Assembly: GCA_021799555.1 (NCBI GenBank)
Contig: JAJZAG010000162.1
Location: forward strand, 1 to 8,391
DNA: 8,391 bases
Direction: 5' to 3'
Source of the DNA: Deltaproteobacteria bacterium
Lineage (GTDB): Bacteria; Desulfobacterota; Binatia; Binatales; Binataceae
The position numbers were made by a program, and so were the translations under genes. Below the pieces are notes generated by a model that saw nothing but the letters and a program-made list of their open reading frames with translations, searched no databases and had not been told where the DNA came from. Below, one piece after another: positions 1 to 4,796 of the stretch (the stretch's first letter is position 1; each line of letters opens with the position of its first letter).

Positions 1-282
1 ATCAGGTTCGAAAAGGAATGGCCGCGGCACCGGGAACGCCGCCGAAGAAAGCCTGTCGATCGTAAGATGCTCGCGAGCACCTTTCTGGTCAGCCTGCGCA
101 CCTTGGTAGAACCGCAGCACCAATGGGGAATGCACGGGAATTTCGCGGAAGCGCTGAGATTTCGAGCCAAGCGCAAACTCGAACACGGTGGTTTCCCATC
201 CGCTGGCCAGCACGCGCCACTTCTCGAGCGGTGCGCCGAGATAAGCGCTCAGCGGCGCCTGGATATCGATCGATTCGCTCAT
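1..282 (-). CDS. APH-like phosphotransferase, N-terminal part (runs off left edge)
   Basis: The minus strand is open from an ATG at 282 to the window edge, giving 94 residues and no stop. The visible part looks like the N-lobe of the aminoglycoside phosphotransferase / choline-kinase-like fold. A glycine-containing strand-turn (GWETTVFEF, about residues 28-36) is followed by VLRFY (55-59), the strand that carries the ATP-contacting basic residue (Arg here). An ARE motif (69-71) matches the helix-C glutamate, and FPVPRP (83-88) matches the 'Y/FPVPRV' element common in this family. Family members phosphorylate small hydroxylated substrates with ATP in the cytoplasm; the substrate cannot be told from this fragment, and the catalytic HxD and DxD motifs lie outside the window. 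There is no strong Shine-Dalgarno before the ATG. A perfect 22-bp palindrome lies 74-95 bp upstream and may control it. Antibiotic resistance should not be inferred, because most such genes are not resistance genes. Confidence 0.72.
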   Translation of the reverse strand, partial: MSESIDIQAPLSAYLGAPLEKWRVLASGWETTVFEFALGSKSQRFREIPVHSPLVLRFYQGAQADQKGAREHLTIDRLSSAAFPVPRPFLFEPD

Positions 283-355
283 TGAGCCGCAAGTGCGCGG
301 TCAGCCGCGCCGAGTTTATCGCAGGCTAATACATCGGCGCGCATCGGTGCAATTC

Positions 356-377
356 CACCTGACACTCGTGTCAGGTG
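356..377. promoter_or_regulatory. Perfect 22-bp palindrome, probable repressor operator
   Basis: Two exact 10-bp arms, CACCTGACAC (356-365) and GTGTCAGGTG (368-377), flank a TC centre. The site lies 10-31 bp past the EmrA-like stop codon and 74-95 bp before the start of the APH-like gene, both on the minus strand. A short two-base centre with perfect dyad symmetry is typical of an operator for a dimeric regulator such as a TetR-family protein. An intrinsic terminator is less likely: neither side is followed by a T run, and a two-base loop forces the end pair open. The regulator is not in the window. Confidence 0.5.
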
Positions 378-387
378 CGCGGCCGAC

Positions 388-1584
388 TCAATTGTTGCGA
401 TGGAGCAGATGGCGGAAAAACTGATGCCGTTGCGGAGCGGGTGTGGCCGCGCTTTGCGGCTCGGCGCCCGGTGCCGGTTGCTGCTTGAGCGATTCGTTAG
501 GCACCACCATTCCGTTGTGCTCGAAATGCCGCTGGATCATCGACGACAACCGCGAGCCGCGGCGGTTGCCGACGTTGATCGCCACTTCAACCGACAGTCC
601 AAGGCGCAGCGGTTTGTCGGCGGGAATGTCCTGGTCAAAAACGATCTTGACCGGCACGCGCTGTACGACCTTGACCCAGTTGCCGGTGGCGTTCTCGGGC
701 GGCAGCAGCGAGAACGCAGCGCCGGTGCCCATGCTGATCGAGTCAACGTGGCCCTCGTACACGTAACCGGGATAGATGTCGGCTTCGACGGTCGCCCGTT
801 GTCCCACGCGAACGTCTGTGAGTTGCGTTTCTTTGAAATTAGCCGTGACATATAGATGCTTGAGCGGGACGATCGCCATCAGCGGTTCGCCGACCTGGAC
901 GCGATGCCCGACATGCACGGTCTTGTGGGTTACGATTCCCGCGAACGGCGCGTAAATTTTCGTGTAGGCGAGATCCAGCTCGGCCGCTTGCAGGGCCGCT
1001 TCGGCCTGCTTGACGATTGGGCGGTCGTAGCGCGAATGGTCGCTGTGGTCGACTTCCTCGCCGAGGGCGGCTTTGGCCTGCGCGAGTTGATGCTCGGCAA
1101 GGGCAGAGTTGGCGGTGGCGACCCGGAGCGCGGTTTCGGCTTGATCGTAAAACGCGGCCGAGACAATACCCTGAGTTTTGAGGGCTTGGGCGCGCGAAAA
1201 ATCGATCTTCGCCTGGTTGAGCTGGCTCGCGGCCAGGCGCACGCCCGACTCAGCGGCATCGACACCCGCGTACATTTCATCGACCGACTGGCGCGCACGC
1301 GCCAGTTGCGCGCGCGCCTGCTCGACGCGAACCTCGTAGTCGCGCGGGTCCAAGGTCAGCAGCAGCTCGCCCTCGGTAACCGTCCAGTTATCTTCGACGT
1401 AAAGATCATTGACCGTGCCGTTGACGCGCGAAGACACCAACGCAACGGTTCCATCAACGTAAGCGTCGTCGGTCGATACGTGGCTTTCAAAATAACGGTA
1501 ATAGTGCAGGGCGGGCGCAACTGCCGCCGCAATCACGATCAGCGCGATCACCAGGAATATGCGGCGCAACAGGGTCGATCTCAT
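388..1584 (-). CDS. EmrA/HlyD-type membrane fusion protein (periplasmic adaptor of an efflux pump)
   Basis: This 398-residue protein has the full order of an EmrA-like adaptor. A single N-terminal membrane anchor (about residues 9-27) is followed by the family signature STDDAYV (37-43). The first lipoyl half spans about 44-80, and a long Ala/Gln-rich alpha-helical coiled coil spans about 82-205. The second lipoyl half follows (YAPFAGIVTHKTVHVG, 211-226), then a beta-barrel and the signature GNWVKVVQRVPVKI (301-314). Such proteins bridge an inner-membrane MFS (EmrB) pump to an outer-membrane channel and export hydrophobic compounds. The tail after about 345 is polar, Pro/Ala/Gln-rich and His/Arg-rich at the end, longer than in typical EmrA. 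No emrB lies next to it: the following gene on the same strand is the APH-like kinase. The ATG at 1584 is the only start before an upstream in-frame stop; no good Shine-Dalgarno precedes it. A TTGACA element upstream suggests its own promoter. Confidence 0.9.
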   Translation of the reverse strand: MRSTLLRRIFLVIALIVIAAAVAPALHYYRYFESHVSTDDAYVDGTVALVSSRVNGTVNDLYVEDNWTVTEGELLLTLDPRDYEVRVEQARAQLARARQSVDEMYAGVDAAESGVRLAASQLNQAKIDFSRAQALKTQGIVSAAFYDQAETALRVATANSALAEHQLAQAKAALGEEVDHSDHSRYDRPIVKQAEAALQAAELDLAYTKIYAPFAGIVTHKTVHVGHRVQVGEPLMAIVPLKHLYVTANFKETQLTDVRVGQRATVEADIYPGYVYEGHVDSISMGTGAAFSLLPPENATGNWVKVVQRVPVKIVFDQDIPADKPLRLGLSVEVAINVGNRRGSRLSSMIQRHFEHNGMVVPNESLKQQPAPGAEPQSAATPAPQRHQFFRHLLHRNN

Positions 1585-1649
1585 ACGTTTTGCAAAGCGT
1601 GGGAGGAACGCGCGGGACAGAGCCGTGGTTGCTGAAACATCAGAACGGC

Positions 1650-1678
1650 TAAGTATTCCGAAATTCCGGGACTGTCAA
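1650..1678 (-). promoter_or_regulatory. Candidate sigma70-type promoter for the EmrA-like gene
   Basis: Reading the minus strand, a perfect -35 hexamer TTGACA (1678-1673) is followed after 17 bp by TACTTA (1655-1650), or after 15 bp by AATACT (1657-1652), which matches the -10 consensus at four of six positions. Transcription would begin near 1643 and give a leader of about 60 bases to the ATG at 1584. The spacer holds a near-palindrome (TTCCGAAATTCCGGGA, 1656-1671), a position where repressors often bind. The -35 is strong and the -10 weak, so this is only a candidate. Confidence 0.4.
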
Positions 1679-1746
1679 TTGGAATCAATAGACGCTCACA
1701 TACCGTCCGGTCAGTTGCAGGCGCATACACCAAAACTCGCGCGACG

Positions 1747-2442
1747 TCATGGCTGGCGGATTACGACGAAGGGGAAACCCTTCGCTGTGGCGACTACGAC
1801 TCCGTTGTAAGTCATGTTAATCGCAAACGGGCCGAATGACTGAATCTGCGTGAACTGCCCATCGATTTTTCCGTTGGGAGAATCGAACAGAAATAACGCG
1901 GGCACTCGCTGGTTGACCAGGTAGCCAATTTGCGAATCCTCGACCAATCCCGAAAAGCGCTCTCCCGCGGGTCCAAACACGAAGATTCGCACATCCGGCT
2001 GCGCGTGTGGCGCAATCTGCGTCAGAGGAGTCACGGTTTGCGCGGTGATGGTTCCATAGGGTGCGCTGGTCGAGACCGCGCCCATCACGGTGAAGCCATT
2101 GGTGATTTGCAGGCTCAACAGATTATTATCGCTCGACAACTTGGTCGCGACCATCCGCGCGGTGGTCTGTCCGTTGATCATCGGACTGTTGACGATGTTT
2201 ATATTGAGCGGGACGTTGCCCTGAACCTGCCAGGAAGAGCGCGCGTTCGAGATCAGGAGCGTAAACGGCGTTCCCACCGTTCCAAGAACCTTGAAGACCG
2301 TTTCGGGAGAGGTTGGCGGCGTATTGCCCACGTATCCGGCGAAGCCGATGTAATTATTATTGCATGCGGATAGCCCGGTCAGCCACGCCATCACCAGCGC
2401 CAGTCCGGTAAGTCGGCGAATCGCCGCGATGAGTTGATTCAC
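1747..2442 (-). CDS. Putative lipoprotein of unknown family, downstream partner of the DUF4382-like lipoprotein
   Basis: I do not recognise this family. From the GTG at 2442 it is 231 residues. The N-terminus is a clear lipoprotein signal: RR at 9-10, a hydrophobic stretch, then the lipobox LSAC with the lipidated Cys at 27. The +2 residue is Asn, compatible with outer-membrane sorting by the E. coli rule. The mature part is beta-rich with many Thr, Asn and Val residues and no Cys, ending in GFPFVVIRQP. The reading frame is open further upstream, but that part lies inside the preceding gene on the same strand and is Arg-rich, unlike a protein start. Two starts are plausible: GTG at 2442, preceded by GAGAG at five-base spacing, or GTG at 2454, which forms a GTGA overlap with the upstream stop. 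Either way it is probably translated from the same mRNA as that gene. Confidence 0.7.
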   Translation of the reverse strand: MNQLIAAIRRLTGLALVMAWLTGLSACNNNYIGFAGYVGNTPPTSPETVFKVLGTVGTPFTLLISNARSSWQVQGNVPLNINIVNSPMINGQTTARMVATKLSSDNNLLSLQITNGFTVMGAVSTSAPYGTITAQTVTPLTQIAPHAQPDVRIFVFGPAGERFSGLVEDSQIGYLVNQRVPALFLFDSPNGKIDGQFTQIQSFGPFAINMTYNGVVVATAKGFPFVVIRQP

Positions 2443-2450
2443 GTGCGCTC

Positions 2451-2454
2451 TCAC
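2451..2454 (-). other. GTGA stop/start overlap between the two lipoprotein genes
   Basis: On the minus strand the TGA of the 728-residue protein (2453-2451) shares two bases with a GTG (2454-2452) in the reading frame of the following lipoprotein. This is the usual arrangement for translational coupling. A second in-frame GTG lies 12 bases on, at 2442, with a GAGAG ribosome-binding-like sequence just before it, so the exact start is unresolved. Confidence 0.5.
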
Positions 2455-4637
2455 AGTGGACTTGCCGTCGTGTTCTGGCAGATGCGCGGGCAATTGCCGT
2501 TGGCGTCTTCGCAGGTCGAAGGGCAGGGCGACGGCGTGCTCGACGGCTCCGGGACCGGCGGTCCGTTCACGGTTATCGGCTGCGACGCGCCGGGCACCGG
2601 AGTTTCGATCGGCGTCGCTCCTTCGTAGCGAGTCAGAGTGTATGGTGTCGAGTCGGGCGGCACGCACATGCTGTAACCGTTTCCGACGGGAGGATTGTTC
2701 TCGGCGCCCGAGGGCGGAAGAATCAACGAAACCGGCGCGGCCGAGAAGAGCTGCACGTCGCCGGTATTGTTCCAATTCCTAGAAATCTCGACAAACGTGT
2801 TGATGTCGGGATTGTTGAGCTGCCCGGTGATGCTGCCGTGGCCCGCGCAATCCATCGTCTCTGCGCTGGGGAACAGCATGCCTGTGCCGGTATCCGTCGA
2901 AAAGTCGGAGGTCGCGCAGAATACCGTTGGCGCAGCGAGGTTGGCGGCGGTAACTATCGTGTGGCCCGGATACGGGTCGGCCGCGCCGGCGTAAGTGTCA
3001 ATCGCCTCGGCGAACAGATCGAGATTGCTCGTCGGTGGTTTTTGCGCAATCGAGGAACTCGTATACGCCGGCACGTTGATCGTGAAATCGGCGCTGGTGT
3101 TGCCGGGCCGGATGATCGCCGGAATTCCGAGCGCGCTGACCAGATTATTGGTTCCCTGATTCTCCGCAAACACCTGCGCCAGCACTTCCGTGCCGGCCGC
3201 AGGCGCGGCCGTCAGCGTCAAGGTTCCTTTCAGGTAAGAAGTCGGAAGGGCGTAATCGCAAGCCGGCGGAGAGGAACTGTTCGCGCACTTACCCGCCGAT
3301 TTTGACGTGCTCGGGACCACGTTGTTGTCGATGACCGTATTATACCCGGGATCCAGGATTTCCATCGTGTAAGGCGCCGCGGGACCGGAATTTTTGCTCA
3401 CGATTGGAACATTGTTGAACGGCGACGGAGACCTGACCGTACCGGGCAGCGGATAGGTGCCGGCATTGCCGGAATTGGCGGTCGCGACAATCACGCAATC
3501 GGTGGGATTGCTCACGCAATCCGCGCTTGAATTCGAATCCGGAGGGATCAGCAAATTGATCGTCGCGCCGGAAATCGGCGCATTGTTGTTGCACTGGTCG
3601 GTGATCGTCCCTGAGATCGTGCCCAGCGGCGCATCAATTTTTGCGGGCGTGAAGTCTACCGTCGGTTTGTCACCCGCGAACACCGCCGAAGATCCGCTCA
3701 GCCGGGTAGCCTCGAAGCTTACGCCTCCGCCCGAGACGAACAGATCATACGCAGCGCCCGTTGAGCCACCGGTCGGTGCGGGTACATAGATCCCGTACTT
3801 TCCCTTAAGTACCGTCGCGGTGGCGACCACATTGTTGGTGCCTGCGGGTTCAGCGCTTACGGTAAGCCGACGCACCTTTTTCTTGACGATGCCGGAGCCC
3901 GCTCCCTGGACCGTGCCGGAGATGAACGCTTCAGAGTCCGTCGGATTCGCTTGTGAAATCGTCACGGTTCCCACGTAAGGTTGTCCCTGAATAGCGGGCC
4001 GGGTATTGATCTGAAAATTAAGCTGGATCGGCAGGCTCGCGACCCCTTCGTTTTGCACCGCGATCGGAGTAGTGGCCAGAAACAAAATCTGGTTGCCCGG
4101 GTTCTGAAGCTGAAGCGGCGCATACGCGCATCCTTCGAGAGTGCCGAGGCCACTGCCCTGCTGGCAGACGGGCACCACGTAGCCCGGATTCGTAGTATCC
4201 AGAATCAACTCGACTGTGCGGTACTGGTCGATCCTGACGGCCGCGGTGTTGAACAACTGCAATTGGGTACGTCCGGCCAGCAGGTCGATTTGAAGATCTC
4301 CGGGGCGTCCCGCGTTGCCGATACCGGTCCCGGTCGGGATCGTTATTGTTTGCCATTTCGAGTTGTTTTCAGGCGGGAACTTGGTGCTGTTTTTCCTGGG
4401 TAGCGGGTTGAGACGGACTGCGACCACATTCAGGAAGATGTTGCGCAGATTCGAGGGATCCTGGTCGGTGAACTGGGTGATGAAGCCCACTTGCACCAAC
4501 CCGTGATTACCGGAGACGTTCAGGTTGATGGTTTGCCCGCGAGCGGTTCCGTCCATCGAGCATGCCAACACCAAACAAATCAAGAGTGCCGGAGCGACCA
4601 GCGTCACTACAGCCGAACAGACACGTAGCTTCTTCAC
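2451..4637 (-). CDS. DUF4382-like lipoprotein with carboxypeptidase-regulatory-like domains
   Basis: This 728-residue exported protein starts with GTG at 4637, the first possible start after an in-frame stop upstream. The signal peptide has KK at 2-3, a hydrophobic core and a lipobox-like LVLAC, placing the lipidated Cys at 26 with Ser at +2. Residues of about 45-215 resemble DUF4382: a FTDQDPSNLRNIFLNVVAVRL segment (56-76), then GDLQIDLLAG (113-122) and YRTVELILDT (139-148). A carboxypeptidase-regulatory-like beta-sandwich starts at about 338 (TISGTITDQCNNNAPISGATINL, 340-362), with further SGT/KGT/TGQL-type beta segments at 240, 470 and 603. The tail is Pro-rich (about 676-704) and ends with a four-Cys cluster (705, 709, 716, 720). 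It is probably a surface or periplasmic lipoprotein with a structural or binding role; no catalytic motif is seen. It diverges from the VWA-FHA gene and overlaps the next lipoprotein gene. No strong ribosome-binding site is visible. Confidence 0.75.
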   Translation of the reverse strand: MKKLRVCSAVVTLVAPALLICLVLACSMDGTARGQTINLNVSGNHGLVQVGFITQFTDQDPSNLRNIFLNVVAVRLNPLPRKNSTKFPPENNSKWQTITIPTGTGIGNAGRPGDLQIDLLAGRTQLQLFNTAAVRIDQYRTVELILDTTNPGYVVPVCQQGSGLGTLEGCAYAPLQLQNPGNQILFLATTPIAVQNEGVASLPIQLNFQINTRPAIQGQPYVGTVTISQANPTDSEAFISGTVQGAGSGIVKKKVRRLTVSAEPAGTNNVVATATVLKGKYGIYVPAPTGGSTGAAYDLFVSGGGVSFEATRLSGSSAVFAGDKPTVDFTPAKIDAPLGTISGTITDQCNNNAPISGATINLLIPPDSNSSADCVSNPTDCVIVATANSGNAGTYPLPGTVRSPSPFNNVPIVSKNSGPAAPYTMEILDPGYNTVIDNNVVPSTSKSAGKCANSSSPPACDYALPTSYLKGTLTLTAAPAAGTEVLAQVFAENQGTNNLVSALGIPAIIRPGNTSADFTINVPAYTSSSIAQKPPTSNLDLFAEAIDTYAGAADPYPGHTIVTAANLAAPTVFCATSDFSTDTGTGMLFPSAETMDCAGHGSITGQLNNPDINTFVEISRNWNNTGDVQLFSAAPVSLILPPSGAENNPPVGNGYSMCVPPDSTPYTLTRYEGATPIETPVPGASQPITVNGPPVPEPSSTPSPCPSTCEDANGNCPRICQNTTASPL

Positions 4638-4674
4638 TCGATAACCGTGTGCAAAGAGATTTGGTCGAAGAATT

Positions 4675-4703
4675 GGGATAACCTAACTTATCCGCGAAGG
4701 CAA
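4675..4703 (-). promoter_or_regulatory. Weak candidate promoter with an inverted repeat upstream of the DUF4382-like gene
   Basis: On the minus strand TTGCCT (4703-4698) and TATCCC (4680-4675) are 17 bp apart, a modest fit to -35 and -10 elements. The exact inverted repeat GGATAA-N6-TTATCC (4676-4693 on the plus strand) covers the spacer and the -10, so a bound regulator would block this promoter. The repeat arms are short (6 bp) and chance occurrence is possible. The repeat is 39-56 bp before the GTG at 4637. Confidence 0.27.
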
Positions 4704-4755
4704 GGAAACCCGCGCTTGCAACCGCTGCGGCGGACGTCAGTGTTTGCCTCCGCTA

Positions 4756-4785
4756 TTGACTGAACGGTTGGCTGATCCGGAGAAT
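4756..4785 (+). promoter_or_regulatory. Candidate promoter for the VWA-FHA gene
   Basis: TTGACT (4756-4761, five of six matches to the -35 consensus) is followed after 18 bp by GAGAAT (4780-4785, four of six to the -10). Transcription would start at about 4791-4797, on or just before the ATG at 4797, so the mRNA would be nearly leaderless. If instead the promoter lies further upstream, the GGAGA at 4779-4783 would serve as a rather distant ribosome-binding site, 13-14 bases from the ATG. Confidence 0.3.
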
Positions 4786-4796
4786 CATCGCTGAGC

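Noticed and set aside
1..282. Antibiotic-resistance gene call for the APH-like fragment
   Set aside because: Only the N-lobe is visible and the family covers many metabolic kinases; there is no resistance-gene context.
356..377. Palindrome read as an intrinsic terminator of the EmrA-like gene
   Set aside because: No T tract follows on either strand and the loop is only two bases, so operator is the better call, though termination is not excluded.
856..1635. 259-codon plus-strand frame opposite the EmrA-like gene
   Set aside because: It is antisense to a gene with full family signatures, Arg/Gly-rich, without recognisable domains; a by-product of high GC third positions.
2455..2775. Upstream extension of the small-lipoprotein frame to an ATG at 2775
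   Set aside because: It lies wholly inside the 3' end of the 728-residue gene on the same strand, is Arg-rich with out-of-frame composition, and would bury the lipoprotein signal peptide in the middle of the protein.
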